Shown here piece after piece: positions 51,964-60,899 of a stretch of 64,000 bases of DNA. The stretch's first letter is position 1. Each line of letters begins with the position of its first letter. The notes under the pieces were generated by a model. The model was not told the origin of the DNA and ran no database searches. It saw only the letters and a list, made by a program, of their open reading frames with translations. The DNA comes from Amycolatopsis sp. GM8 (GTDB taxonomy: Bacteria; Actinomycetota; Actinomycetes; Mycobacteriales; Pseudonocardiaceae), in assembly GCF_021653975.1 (NCBI RefSeq), contig NZ_JAJKFK010000001.1, forward strand, positions 898,863-962,862, given 5' to 3'. Made by a program: the position numbers and the translations under genes.

Positions 51964-53358
51964 TCAGAGCCCGTAAGCCTCCAAGAGCCGCAGCCAGACT
52001 TCGCTGATGGTGGGGAACGACGGGACGGCGTGCCAGAGGCGATGCAAGGGCACTTCCCCGACGATGGCGATCGTCGCGGAGTGCAGCAGGTCGGCGACGT
52101 CCTGGCCGACGAACGTGACGCCCACGAGCACCTCGCGCTCGGTGTCCACCACGATCCGCGCCTTGCCCTGGTACCCGTCCGCGTGCAGTGACGAGCCCGC
52201 GACCGCGATGTCGATATCGACCGCGCGGTGCGGTTTCCCTTCCTCCGGCGACGCGAGGCCGACCGAGGCCACCTCCGGATCGGTGAACACGACCTGCGGG
52301 ACGGCATAGTGATCGGCCGTACTCGTGTACGGGCTCCACGGCGATTCACCGACCGGTCTGCCCGCCGCTTTCGCGGTGATCACGTCGGCCGCGACGCGGG
52401 CGGCGTACTTGCCCTGATGGGTCAGCGGCGCCCGGCCCGTCACATCGCCGGCCGCGTACAGCCACTCACCGTCCACATCGGACACCACTCCGCTGTCGGC
52501 GGTGGTGAGCGTCGAACCCGCCTTGAGCCCGACGGACTCCAGGCCGAGGTCGTCGGTGCCGGGGCGGCGGCCGGTGGCGACGAGCAGCTTGTCGGCCGTG
52601 AGCGTCTCGCCGCCGGTCAGCTCCAGCCGGGCGGCTCCGTCCACTTCGGAGGCCGCGACGAGACCGGAGTTCGCGTGCACCCGCACCCCGTCCTCGATCA
52701 GCCCTTCGACGACGAGGTCGCCCGCGAAATCCGGATACTTCGGCAGCGGGCGAGCGCCGGTGATGATGAGATCCACCCGCGAACCAAACCGGGCCCACGC
52801 CTGCGCCATCTCGACGCCGACCACCCCGCCGCCGAGCACCGCGAGCCTGCCGGGTACCTCACTGGCCGACGTGGCTTCACGCGAACCCCACACGGAGATC
52901 TCGTCCAGCCCGGGGATGTCGGGAATCCTCGGCACGCTGCCCGTGCAGACGACCACGGCGTGGGTCGCGCGCAGCACGTGCTCACCGTCCACTGTGACCT
53001 GTCGCTCACCGGTGATCCGCGCGTGCCCGCGGCGGGTCTCGATACCGGCGCCGTGTGCCCACTCGACCTGACCCGAGTCGTCGCCCTTGCCGGTGAAATA
53101 GTCACGACGCTCGAACACTTTCGCCGGGTCGAGCGCGCCGCCCACCTGCACGCCGGGCAGCCGCCGCGCCGCGGCGAGCGCGTTTCCCGGACGCAACAAG
53201 GCTTTGCTCGGGACACACGCCCAGAACGAGCACTCACCACCGAATCGTTCGTGGTCCACCAGCACGGTTTTCAGCCCGCCGCGCACGGCCCGCGCCGCCG
53301 CGTTCTCCCCCACCGGGCCGCCGCCGATCACCACCACGTCGAAAGTTTCATCGGTCAT
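51964..53358 (-). CDS. Pyridine nucleotide-disulfide oxidoreductase (mercuric/lipoamide reductase-like)
   Basis: 464 residues. FAD-binding motif FDVVVIGGGPVGENAAARAV at the N-terminus, and a redox-active disulfide in GGECSFWACVPSKALLRPG (two Cys five residues apart, the class I spacing). An NAD(P)-binding motif is LAVLGGGVVGVEMAQAWARF, and the second FAD segment is LYAAGDVTGRAPLTHQGKYA. The C-terminal dimer domain ends HAVPSFPTISEVWLRLLEAY, carrying the His-Pro pair (LWHAVPSFPT) used as acid-base. Its electron acceptor is unknown. The ATG at 53358 begins the domain. Divergent from the Lsr2-like gene by 83 bases. Confidence 0.9.
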   Translation of the reverse strand: MTDETFDVVVIGGGPVGENAAARAVRGGLKTVLVDHERFGGECSFWACVPSKALLRPGNALAAARRLPGVQVGGALDPAKVFERRDYFTGKGDDSGQVEWAHGAGIETRRGHARITGERQVTVDGEHVLRATHAVVVCTGSVPRIPDIPGLDEISVWGSREATSASEVPGRLAVLGGGVVGVEMAQAWARFGSRVDLIITGARPLPKYPDFAGDLVVEGLIEDGVRVHANSGLVAASEVDGAARLELTGGETLTADKLLVATGRRPGTDDLGLESVGLKAGSTLTTADSGVVSDVDGEWLYAAGDVTGRAPLTHQGKYAARVAADVITAKAAGRPVGESPWSPYTSTADHYAVPQVVFTDPEVASVGLASPEEGKPHRAVDIDIAVAGSSLHADGYQGKARIVVDTEREVLVGVTFVGQDVADLLHSATIAIVGEVPLHRLWHAVPSFPTISEVWLRLLEAYGL

Positions 53359-53404
53359 CCGCCCAGCGCACACCAGGCAGGCGCGGCACGCAAGCGGGGG
53401 GAGG

Positions 53405-53410
53405 TATTCT
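53405..53410 (+). promoter_or_regulatory. -10 box TATTCT for the Lsr2-H1-like gene
   Basis: TATTCT lies 31 bases before the GTG at 53442, and GGGAGGTATCG precedes the start codon. The short 83-base divergent gap must hold both promoters. Confidence 0.45.
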
Positions 53411-53441
53411 CACCGCAGCAATTCGAGTACGGGAGGTATCG

Positions 53442-54158
53442 GTGGCCAAGAACACCGCGGTGCAGTTACTGGACGACCTGAATGGCGAGCCGGCTCAGGA
53501 GCAGGTGCGGTTCGGGCTGGACGGCGTCGACTACGACATCGACCTCTCCGACGACAACGCGGAAGTTCTGCGGGAGATCCTGGCGCGCTACGTCGAGCAC
53601 GGCCGGCGCACCGGTGGCCGCAAGCGCGCGACGCGCCGTCTCGGACCGCCCACCCGCGGCCGCAAGAAGCCGGCGAATTCCCGTGCGGCGACGCAGAAAA
53701 CAGCGGAAGCGCCGGCCACCCGCAAGCGCGCGGCCACGAAGGCGACGGCCCCGGCGAAGACGACGGCGCCCGCGAAGGCCGCTCCCGCCAAGGCTGCTCC
53801 GGCCAAGGCCGCGCCGGCGAAACCGGCCGCCAAGAAGCCGGCCGCCGCGAAGACCACGACCACGAAGAAGGCGGCCCCCGCGAAATCGGCGCCCGCCAAG
53901 AGCACGGCGGCGAAATCGACGGCCAAGGCGAGCACCGCGAAATCGCGCACGGCGAAGACCACCGCCACGAAGCCGGCGGCGACGAAATCGACCGCCGCGA
54001 AATCGACGGCGGCCGAGAAGTCCACCGCTTCGAAGCCCGCCGCCGCCAAGGCGAGCGCGAAGAAGCCCGCCGCCGCCAAGAAGACGTCGGCCGCCGAGAA
54101 GGCACCGCGCAGGTCCACCCGCAAGGCGCCGCCGGTCGTGTTCTCCAACCCCGAATAG
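53442..54158 (+). CDS. Lsr2 N-terminal domain fused to a histone H1-like Lys/Ala tail
   Basis: 238 residues. Residues 1-55 match the Lsr2 dimerisation domain: VQLLDDLNGEPAQEQVRFGL then DGVDYDIDLSDDNAEVLREI. True Lsr2 continues into a short linker and a C-terminal AT-groove-binding domain with an RGR core. Here only a TRGRKK motif near residue 70 remains, and residues 75-230 are a low-complexity Lys/Ala/Pro/Thr tail built from PAK, AKK and KST units as in HupB and histone H1. It probably bridges or compacts DNA: dimerisation by the Lsr2 part, non-specific binding by the tail. The GTG at 53442 is well placed after GGGAGG. The tail DNA is repetitive, so length variation is likely. Confidence 0.85.
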   Translation: MAKNTAVQLLDDLNGEPAQEQVRFGLDGVDYDIDLSDDNAEVLREILARYVEHGRRTGGRKRATRRLGPPTRGRKKPANSRAATQKTAEAPATRKRAATKATAPAKTTAPAKAAPAKAAPAKAAPAKPAAKKPAAAKTTTTKKAAPAKSAPAKSTAAKSTAKASTAKSRTAKTTATKPAATKSTAAKSTAAEKSTASKPAAAKASAKKPAAAKKTSAAEKAPRRSTRKAPPVVFSNPE

Positions 54159-54191
54159 GCCCGGGCAGTCAAGTCCGGCCAATCGGCGCTC

Positions 54192-55574
54192 TCAGAGATT
54201 CTTCAACTCTTCGACGATCTCTCCGACGGAGGACTTGGCGTCGCCGAAGAGCATGCTCGTTCGTGGTTCGTAGAAAAGGTCGTTGTCGATTCCGGCGAAA
54301 CCCGAGCTCATCGACCTTTTCAGCACGATGACCGATCGGCTCGCGCTCACGTCGAGGATCGGCATACCGTAGATCGGGGAGCCCGGATCGGTGCGGGCGG
54401 CGGGATTCGTCACGTCGTTCGCGCCGATCACCAGCGCCACATCGGTTTGCGGGAACTCGGAATTGATCTCGTCCATTTCCTTCAGCTGCTCATAGGGCAC
54501 GTCCGCCTCGGCGAGCAGCACGTTCATGTGCCCGGGCATCCGGCCCGCGACCGGATGAATCGCATAAGCGACGGAAATCCCTTTCGCCTCCAGCAGCTGA
54601 GCCATTTCCCGGACGGCGTGCTGTGCCTGCGCGACGGCCATGCCGTACCCGGGCACCACGACGATGTTCGTCGCGTAGGCCATCTGGATCGCGGTGTCGG
54701 CCGCGGTGGTGCTGCGGACCGGACGCGCTTCCTTCGTGCCCGATGGGAGCGCCGTCGTGCCGCCGAACCCGCCGGCGGCGATCGCCGGGATCGAGCGGTT
54801 CATCGCCTTCGCCATCAGGTTCGTCAGAATCGACCCCGAGGCACCGACGATCATGCCGGCCACGATCAGCGCCGTGTTGTCCAGCGCCAGGCCCATCGCC
54901 GCGGCGGACAGCCCGGTGCACGCGTTGAGCAGCGAGATGACCACCGGCATGTCGGCGCCGCCGATCGGCAGCACCACCATCACGCCGAGCACCGCGGCCG
55001 CGAGCAGCACCACGATCATCAGGATTTCGGCGTCGCTACCCGCGATGATCGCCACCGCGGCGGCGATCGCGACCAGCAGCAGCACGATGTTCGCCGGTTG
55101 TTGCAGCTGCCGCAAGGTGATCGGCCGGCCCGGCAGGATCTCCTGCAACTTGCCGAACGCGATGAGCGAGCCCCAGAACGAGATCGAGCCGATGAGCGCG
55201 GCGAACAGCGACGCGATCGCGACATAGAGCGGCTCGGCCGCGTAGCCGCCGGTGGTGCGGAACTCGACCCATGCGATGAGCGCGACCGCGCCGCCGCCGA
55301 CCCCGTTGAACAGCGCGACCATCTGCGGCATCGCGGTCATCTTGACCCGGCGCGCCGCGGGCACTCCGACGAGCGCGCCGAGCACGATGCCGAGCGCGAT
55401 CAGCACCCAGTTGCTCATCCCGGGCGTGAGCAGGGTGGCGACCACGGCGATGCCCATGCCGGTGGCGGCGATCCAGTTGCCGCGGACCGCGGTGCGCGGG
55501 CCGGTCAGTCCCATCAGCCCGTAGATGAACAGGGCGAACGCGATGATGTAGAGGACTCCGATGAGGTTCGTCAT
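54192..55574 (-). CDS. pntB: NAD(P) transhydrogenase beta subunit
   Basis: 460 residues. The N-terminal half (about 1-275) holds eight or nine membrane helices of the proton channel (domain II). The C-terminal part is the NADPH-binding domain III: VVVPGYGMAVAQAQHAVREM, YAIHPVAGRMPGHMNVLLAE, LVIGANDVTNPAARTDPGSP and VIVLKRSMSSGFAGIDNDLF. Together with the alpha subunits it uses the proton gradient to make NADPH from NADH. Its start overlaps the pntAB stop by four bases. Last gene of the operon. Confidence 0.95.
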   Translation of the reverse strand: MTNLIGVLYIIAFALFIYGLMGLTGPRTAVRGNWIAATGMGIAVVATLLTPGMSNWVLIALGIVLGALVGVPAARRVKMTAMPQMVALFNGVGGGAVALIAWVEFRTTGGYAAEPLYVAIASLFAALIGSISFWGSLIAFGKLQEILPGRPITLRQLQQPANIVLLLVAIAAAVAIIAGSDAEILMIVVLLAAAVLGVMVVLPIGGADMPVVISLLNACTGLSAAAMGLALDNTALIVAGMIVGASGSILTNLMAKAMNRSIPAIAAGGFGGTTALPSGTKEARPVRSTTAADTAIQMAYATNIVVVPGYGMAVAQAQHAVREMAQLLEAKGISVAYAIHPVAGRMPGHMNVLLAEADVPYEQLKEMDEINSEFPQTDVALVIGANDVTNPAARTDPGSPIYGMPILDVSASRSVIVLKRSMSSGFAGIDNDLFYEPRTSMLFGDAKSSVGEIVEELKNL

Positions 55575-55864
55575 TCGGGGTCCTTCTTCTTGTGGCCCTT
55601 GAACATCGAGAGCATCCGGTCGGTGACGAGGAACCCGCCGACGATGTTGATGGTGCCGAACGCGATGGCGATCACCAGCAGGACCTTGTTCAGCACCCCG
55701 TCCGCGCCGAGGCCGAGCACGATCAGCCCGCCGAGCAGCACGATGCCGTGAATGGCGTTGGTGCCCGACATCAGCGGCGTGTGCAACGTGTTGGGCACCT
55801 TGGAGATCACGGCGAAGCCGACGAATCCGGCGAGCACGAGCACAGCCAGGCTTTCCACGAGCAT
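55571..55864 (-). CDS. pntAB: NAD(P) transhydrogenase alpha subunit, membrane part
   Basis: 97 residues, the separate small membrane subunit seen when the alpha chain is split. Three helices: LVESLAVLVLAGFVGFAVIS, NAIHGIVLLGGLIVLGLGAD and VLLVIAIAFGTINIVGGFLV. The VTDRMLSMF sequence at the end is typical. The ATG at 55864 overlaps the pntAA stop (ATGA-type junction), which rules out the longer start at 55897. Confidence 0.95.
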   Translation of the reverse strand: MLVESLAVLVLAGFVGFAVISKVPNTLHTPLMSGTNAIHGIVLLGGLIVLGLGADGVLNKVLLVIAIAFGTINIVGGFLVTDRMLSMFKGHKKKDPE

Positions 55865-56961
55865 CAGGACGCTCCCCTCTCCCGGCCGGCGACGCACGCG
55901 CCGGCGATGATCTCGTCCGAGAAGTCGAGTGCGAGCTCGCCGTCGGCGTCCACCAGCAGCTCGACCAGTTCGGTCAGGTTCCGGGCATAGAGTTCGCTGG
56001 CGTGGCCGGGCATTTCGGCGGCCAGGTTCAGCGGCGAGCAGATCGTGACGTCGTGCGCGACGATCTCCTTGCCCGGTTCGGTCAGCTCGCAGTTCCCGCC
56101 GGACTCGCCGGCCATGTCGACGACGACGCTGCCCGCCGGCATCCCGCGGACGGCTTCGGCGGTGACGAGTGTGGGCGCGCGGCGGCCGGGCACGAGTGCG
56201 GTGGTGATGACGGCGTCGAACTGCGTCGTCGCTTCGGTCAGCCTGCGCTGCTGTTCGGCGCGTTCGTCCTCGGTCAGCTCGCGGGCGTACCCGCCTTCGC
56301 CGGCGGCTTCGATCCCCAGGTCGAGCCAGCTCGCGCCGACGGACCGGACCTGCTCGGCGACCTCCGGCCGCACGTCGTACCCGGTCGTCCGCGAGCCGAG
56401 GCGTTTCGCCGTCGCCAGTGCCTGCAGGCCCGCGACACCGACGCCGAGCACGAGCACCTTGGCGGGCGGCACGGTGCCGGCCGCGGTGGTGAGCATCGGG
56501 AAGAACCGGGGCAGCCGCTCGGCGGCGAGCAGCACGGCCCGGTAGCCGGCGACGCTGCTCTGCGAGGACAACGCGTCCATCGCCTGCGCGCGGGTGATCC
56601 GGGGAATGGCCTCCATCGCGAACGCCGTCACCCCGGCCTTTTCGAGCGCGGCGATACCGTCCACATCGGACCGTGGTTTGAGGAAGCCGATCAGCACCGC
56701 GCCGGGTTTGAGCCGGGCGACCTCGGCGGGTGCCGGCGGCGCGACCTTGAGCACGAGATCGGCCTGCCAGGCGTGCCCGATCTCGGCCCCGGCCTCCTCG
56801 AACACCTCGTCCGCGAGGAACACGCCTTCGCCCGCACCGGATTCGACGACGACACGCAGCTTGCGCCGGATCAGCCTGCCGACCAGCTTCGGCACCAGCG
56901 CCACCCGTCGTTCACCCGGCGACGATTCGCGGACGACACCGACCGAAAGCGGTTCGACCAC
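55864..56961 (-). CDS. pntAA: NAD(P) transhydrogenase alpha subunit, NAD-binding part
   Basis: 365 residues, the soluble domain I that binds NAD(H). Alanine-dehydrogenase/PntA-type features: VGVVRESSPGERRVALVPKL at the N-terminus, SSQSSVAGYRAVLLAAERLP, the dinucleotide-binding VLVLGVGVAGLQALATAKRL and VVVDMAGESGGNCELTEPGK. The GTG at 56961 has GGAGG nine bases upstream. The frame extending to 57402 covers the 21-bp repeats and is not coding. First gene of the pntAA-pntAB-pntB operon. Confidence 0.94.
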   Translation of the reverse strand: MVEPLSVGVVRESSPGERRVALVPKLVGRLIRRKLRVVVESGAGEGVFLADEVFEEAGAEIGHAWQADLVLKVAPPAPAEVARLKPGAVLIGFLKPRSDVDGIAALEKAGVTAFAMEAIPRITRAQAMDALSSQSSVAGYRAVLLAAERLPRFFPMLTTAAGTVPPAKVLVLGVGVAGLQALATAKRLGSRTTGYDVRPEVAEQVRSVGASWLDLGIEAAGEGGYARELTEDERAEQQRRLTEATTQFDAVITTALVPGRRAPTLVTAEAVRGMPAGSVVVDMAGESGGNCELTEPGKEIVAHDVTICSPLNLAAEMPGHASELYARNLTELVELLVDADGELALDFSDEIIAGACVAGRERGAS

Positions 56962-57046
56962 GCTGCACCACCTCCTCGCTGAGGGCCGGGAGATCGTCCC
57001 CGCGCTATCAGCAAAGGTCCAGCGGCACGGTCCGTCAAGAGCCGAA

Positions 57047-57118
57047 GCTCGGCGTCGCGAGTGTCGGACTCGGCGTCGCGAGTGTCGGACTCGCGGTCGT
57101 GAGTGTCGGACTCGCGGG
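57047..57118. repeat. Three phased copies of GAGTGTCGGACTC at 21-bp spacing
   Basis: The 13-base palindrome-like unit GAGTGTCGGACTC occurs perfectly at 57059, 57080 and 57101, with CGCGGTC/CGGCGTC-type spacers, and a decayed unit precedes it. It lies in the 161-base gap between the transhydrogenase start and the monooxygenase stop, ending five bases before the latter. Confidence 0.85.
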
Positions 57119-57122
57119 GGGG

Positions 57123-58451
57123 TTACGGGATGCCGAGGTGGTCGCGCAGGGTCGGGCCGCTGTACTCGGTGCGGAAGACGCCGCGTTCCTGCAGCAGCGG
57201 CACGACCTTGTCGGCGAACGGGTCGAGGCCGCCGGGCGTCACGTGCGGGACGAGGATGAACCCGTCGCAGGCGTCGGACTGGACGAGATCGTCGATCGAC
57301 TCGGCGACCGTCCGCGGCGAGCCGATGAACGTCTGCCGCGCCTGGATCTGGATCATCAGCTCCCGGATCGACAGGTTCTTCTCCGCCGCCAGCGCCCGCC
57401 ACTGCTTCGCGGTGTCCAGCGGGTCCCGGTACATCCGCGTCTGGGCCCGGCCCTTCGCGATCGTGTGCTCACCGACCAGCGGGTCCACCTCGGGCAGCGG
57501 GCCGTCCGGGTCGTACGCCGACAGGTCGCGGTTCCACACCTGCTCCAGGAACCTGATCGCGGTCTGCCCGCTGACCTGCTGATGCCGCACGACATCCGCG
57601 AGTTCCTGGGCCTCCGCGTCGGTGTCGCCGAGCACGAACGTCGCCGCCGGCAGCACGACCAGATCCGAGCGCTCGCGGCCGTACTTCGCGAGCCTGCCCT
57701 TGACGTCGGCATAGAACTGCTGCCCGGCCTCCTTCGTGCCGTGGCGGGTGAAGATCGCGTCCGCGGTCGCGGCGGCGAACTCGCGGCCCTCCTCGGAGTC
57801 CCCGGCCTGCAGGATCACCGGTCGCCCCTGCGGGCCGCGCGGCACGGTGAACCGGCCGTGGATGTCGAACTGCTCGTCGTGCCGCTCGAACGCGCCGACG
57901 TCCGCGCGCGCCACGAACCGGCCGGATTCCTTGTCCGCCAGCACATCCCCGGCACGCCACGAGTCGAACAGCTCCGCCGCGGTCTCGAGGAAACGCTTCG
58001 CGCGCACGTATCGCTGGTCCTCGGGCAGGTACCCGCCGCGGCGGAAGTTCTCGCCGGTGAAGGCGTCCCACGACGTGACGACGTTCCAGCCGGCCCGCCC
58101 GGCGGACAGGTGGTCGAGGCTCGCGAACTGGCGCGCGACCTCGTACGGCTCGTTGAACGTGGAGTTGATCGTGCCGGTCAGGCCGAGCCGGTCGGTCACC
58201 GCCGCGAGCGCGGCGAGCACGGCGAACGTGTCCGGCCGCCCGACCACGTCGAGGTCGTAGATCCGGCCGCCCTGCTCGCGCAGCCGCAGGCCCTCGGCGA
58301 GGAAGAAGAAGTCGAACTTGGCCCGCTCGGCGGTCTGCGCGAGGTGGACGAACGAGCTGAACTCGATGTGGCTCCCGGCTTCCGGGTCGCTCCACACGGT
58401 CGTGTTGTTGACGCCGGGAAAGTGCGCTGCGAGGTGAATCTGCTTCGGCAT
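57123..58451 (-). CDS. LLM class flavin-dependent monooxygenase (NtaA/DszA type)
   Basis: 442 residues, the length of the NtaA/SnaA/SoxA (DszA) group. Recognisable parts are HLAAHFPGVNNTTVWSDPEA, FFFLAEGLRLREQGG, LTGTINSTFNEPYEVARQFA, SAGRAGWNVVTSWDAFTGEN, and the flavin-loop GQPVILQAGDSEEGREFAA-like segment (GRPVILQAGDSEEG). These FMNH2-using enzymes attack sulfonates, chelators or sulfur heterocycles. The true ATG is 58451 (MPKQIHL); the frame to 58547 overlaps the next gene. It lies 10 bases after a second LLM gene, forming an operon. No flavin reductase gene is nearby. The substrate is unknown. Confidence 0.9.
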   Translation of the reverse strand: MPKQIHLAAHFPGVNNTTVWSDPEAGSHIEFSSFVHLAQTAERAKFDFFFLAEGLRLREQGGRIYDLDVVGRPDTFAVLAALAAVTDRLGLTGTINSTFNEPYEVARQFASLDHLSAGRAGWNVVTSWDAFTGENFRRGGYLPEDQRYVRAKRFLETAAELFDSWRAGDVLADKESGRFVARADVGAFERHDEQFDIHGRFTVPRGPQGRPVILQAGDSEEGREFAAATADAIFTRHGTKEAGQQFYADVKGRLAKYGRERSDLVVLPAATFVLGDTDAEAQELADVVRHQQVSGQTAIRFLEQVWNRDLSAYDPDGPLPEVDPLVGEHTIAKGRAQTRMYRDPLDTAKQWRALAAEKNLSIRELMIQIQARQTFIGSPRTVAESIDDLVQSDACDGFILVPHVTPGGLDPFADKVVPLLQERGVFRTEYSGPTLRDHLGIP

Positions 58452-58461
58452 CTTGAGACTC

Positions 58462-59526
58462 CTAGGCGGCGTAACGGTTTGCCGGGCGGTCGAGGCCGAG
58501 CAGGCCCCGCAGGGTGTTCGCTTCGTATTCGCGGCGGAACGCGCCACGCCGTTGCAGTTCGGGCACCAGGCCCCGGGTGATCGCGGTCAGGTCGTGCGGG
58601 AGCACGGCCGGGCGCAGCCGGTAGCCGAACGCGCCGTGGTCGAGCAGCCGGTCCGCCAGCTGCGCCGGGGTGCCGACGAAGATCTCCGCGTCGGACCTGT
58701 ATTCCGCACCGGCGATCGCGTCCAGCCGTGCCTTCCGTTCTTCGGCCTCCTGTTCGCTGTCGCCGAAGAACACCACCAGATCCGTGAACACGAGCGGGCC
58801 CTGCACTGGCGCCTCCGGCTCGGTCACGAACACGACGTCGGCGCTCCGCTCCGCGAGCCGGTACGCGACCGGCACGTGCGCGAGCACCGCGACCGGGGGT
58901 TGGCCCTGCGGTGGCCGCGGGGTGATCGACGGGCCCTTGACGCTGAAGAACCGGCCCTCGAAATCGATGTAGTGCAGCTTGTCGCGGTCGACGAACCGGC
59001 CGGTGGCGGCGTCCCGGATCTCGGCGTCGTCCTCCCAGCTGTCCCAGAGCCGCCGGACGACCTCGACGTAGTCCGCGGCCTCGTCGAACAGCTCCTCGTG
59101 CGCGGGCACCTGGCGGCGGCCGAAGTGGTCGGATTCGCTCTGTTGAGCCGAAATCCGCACCCGGACACCGCCCCGCCCGCTGCTGACGTAGTCGAGCGTC
59201 GCGATGGCTTTCGAGATGTGGAACGGTTCGGTGTGCGTCGTGACAATGGTCGGGATGAAGCCGAGATGCCGGGTCAGCGGCGCGATTCGCGACGCGATCA
59301 GCACCGCATCGAGCCGCCCTTGCACCCGGTCGGTCCGGTCGGTCTGCGGGCCCAGGGAATCCTCGATCGTGACGAAGTCCAGCAGGCCGCGCTCGGCTTC
59401 GGCCGCGAGATCGGCCCAGTACCGGGCCGTGAACAGCTCGCCGGGCCGGGCGTCCGGCGCACGCCACGCGGCCGGATGCCAGCCGGCTCCGTCGAGAGCG
59501 GCGGCGAGGCGGAGATTCTGGGGCAT
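58462..59526 (-). CDS. LLM class flavin-dependent oxidoreductase
   Basis: 354 residues, a shorter member of the luciferase-like family. It has the barrel start LRLAAALDGAGWHPAAWRAP, the flavin-site FVTIEDSLGPQ, LIASRIAPLTRHLGFIPTIV and SSGRGGVRVRISAQQSESDH, and WDSWEDDAEIRDAATGRFVD. The ATG at 59526 is the family-like start; the frame to 59685 is antisense to the kinase gene. It is first in the two-gene unit with the NtaA-like enzyme and likely acts on the same compound class. Confidence 0.9.
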   Translation of the reverse strand: MPQNLRLAAALDGAGWHPAAWRAPDARPGELFTARYWADLAAEAERGLLDFVTIEDSLGPQTDRTDRVQGRLDAVLIASRIAPLTRHLGFIPTIVTTHTEPFHISKAIATLDYVSSGRGGVRVRISAQQSESDHFGRRQVPAHEELFDEAADYVEVVRRLWDSWEDDAEIRDAATGRFVDRDKLHYIDFEGRFFSVKGPSITPRPPQGQPPVAVLAHVPVAYRLAERSADVVFVTEPEAPVQGPLVFTDLVVFFGDSEQEAEERKARLDAIAGAEYRSDAEIFVGTPAQLADRLLDHGAFGYRLRPAVLPHDLTAITRGLVPELQRRGAFRREYEANTLRGLLGLDRPANRYAA

Positions 59527-59651
59527 GCCTGATCCTTTCGCCGGACGGGTCCTCCCCTGATTCAAGCGATCCGCCGGACTCCGGTATTTCCGTACCAAAG
59601 TGTGGGAAAACCGGATAGGCGGGCCGGCCGCGGCCAGGGCAAGCTGAGGCC
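59527..59651. promoter_or_regulatory. Divergent promoter gap between monooxygenase and kinase genes
   Basis: 125 bases hold both promoters. CCGGTATTTCC (59580-59590) and the facing GGGAAAACCGG (59603-59613) form an imperfect dyad that could bind a regulator; no -10/-35 pair is convincing. Confidence 0.35.
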
Positions 59652-60899
59652 GTGAACAGCACTCTTCCGCGCCTTTTCGCCGCACTGCGCAGCCGGCAGT
59701 TCCGGGGCGAACTGGTCTGGGTGCTGTTCGGTTTCCCGCCGACCCTCCTGTTCGTCGTCGTGCTGCTCGTCTGGCTGGTACTGGGCATCGGGCTGTCCCC
59801 GCTGTTCCTCGGCGTCCTGCTGGCGGCGGGTGCGCTGCTCACGATGCGCAAGCTCGGCGGGCTGCACCGGCGGCTCGCCCGCGCCCTGCTGGACGCCCAG
59901 GTCTCCGACCCACCGGCACCGGTCATGCGGCCGGGGCTGTGGGGCTGGCTGCGGGCCCGGATCGGCGATCCGGTGGCCTGGCGGTCGTTCGGCTACCTGC
60001 TCGTGCGGCTACCGCTGTCGCTGCTGAACCTGACGGTCGCGGGCGCGTTGCTGATGTACGGCCTGGGCTGCCTCAGCTATCCGTTCTACTACTTCGCGAC
60101 CGGCGGGAACATGCTGCCGATCTTCAGCATCCACACCTCCACCTGGCCGGCGTCCATCCCGGTCGGGGCGCTCGGCGCGGTGCTCGTGCTCGCGACGCCG
60201 TGGGTGCTGCACGGCCTGACGGCGATGGACCGGGTGCTCGTGTTCAGCCTGCTGGGCCCGACGACGCTCAGCGAACGGGTCCGCGACCTGGAGGAGAGCC
60301 GCGCGAACGCGATCGAGGACGCGACCGTCCGGCTGCGGCGGATCGAACGCGATCTGCACGACGGCGCGCAGGCGCAACTGGTGGCGCTGGCGATGAAACT
60401 CGGGATCGCGCGGGACGAACTGGAGAATGGCGACGCCGATCTCGGCGGCGTCCGGAAGCTGGTGGACGCCGCGCACGGCGACGCGAAGCAAGCGCTTGCG
60501 GAGCTGCGTGACCTGGCCCGCGGCATCCGGCCACCGGCCCTGGACGCGGGCCTCGACGTCGCGCTCACGACGCTGGCCGCGCGCAGCGCCGTGGACGTGC
60601 GGCTGCGGGTCGACCTGCCGGAACGGCCGTCACCGGCGATCGAGACGCTGCTCTACTTCACCGCGGCCGAGCTGTTGACCAACGCCGTCAAGCACGGCGG
60701 CGCGCCGGTCGTGCACCTCGACGTGACCGCGGCCCGGCTGACCGTCACCGACGAGGGCACGGGCGGCGCGCGGATCGTGCGCGGCGGCGGCCTGGCCGGG
60801 GTCGCCGAGCGGCTCGGTACCGTGGACGGGCGGCTGGATATCGACAGCCCGCCGGGTGGTCCGACGGTGATCACCGCACATGTGCTGGGGGGTGGATAG
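59652..60899 (+). CDS. Two-component sensor histidine kinase (HisKA_3)
   Basis: 415 residues. The N-terminal half is a membrane sensor with at least four helices (about 22-62 and 115-200) of the actinobacterial Sensor type. The dimerisation/phosphorylation helix carries His236 (RIERDLHDGAQAQLVALAMK). The ATPase domain is short, with ELLTNAVKHG (N box) and VTDEGTGG / GGGLAGVAERL (G boxes). The stop overlaps the response regulator start by one base (TAGTG), so the pair is translated together. The signal is unknown. Confidence 0.93.
   Translation: MNSTLPRLFAALRSRQFRGELVWVLFGFPPTLLFVVVLLVWLVLGIGLSPLFLGVLLAAGALLTMRKLGGLHRRLARALLDAQVSDPPAPVMRPGLWGWLRARIGDPVAWRSFGYLLVRLPLSLLNLTVAGALLMYGLGCLSYPFYYFATGGNMLPIFSIHTSTWPASIPVGALGAVLVLATPWVLHGLTAMDRVLVFSLLGPTTLSERVRDLEESRANAIEDATVRLRRIERDLHDGAQAQLVALAMKLGIARDELENGDADLGGVRKLVDAAHGDAKQALAELRDLARGIRPPALDAGLDVALTTLAARSAVDVRLRVDLPERPSPAIETLLYFTAAELLTNAVKHGGAPVVHLDVTAARLTVTDEGTGGARIVRGGGLAGVAERLGTVDGRLDIDSPPGGPTVITAHVLGGG

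Noticed and set aside
53442..54158. Plain Lsr2 or plain HupB annotation
   Set aside because: It has only the N-terminal half of Lsr2 and lacks the HU fold of HupB; the fused description fits better.
59562..59867. Minus-strand 101-residue protein
   Set aside because: Gln/Glu/Arg-rich antisense of the kinase membrane helices; no domain or ribosome site.
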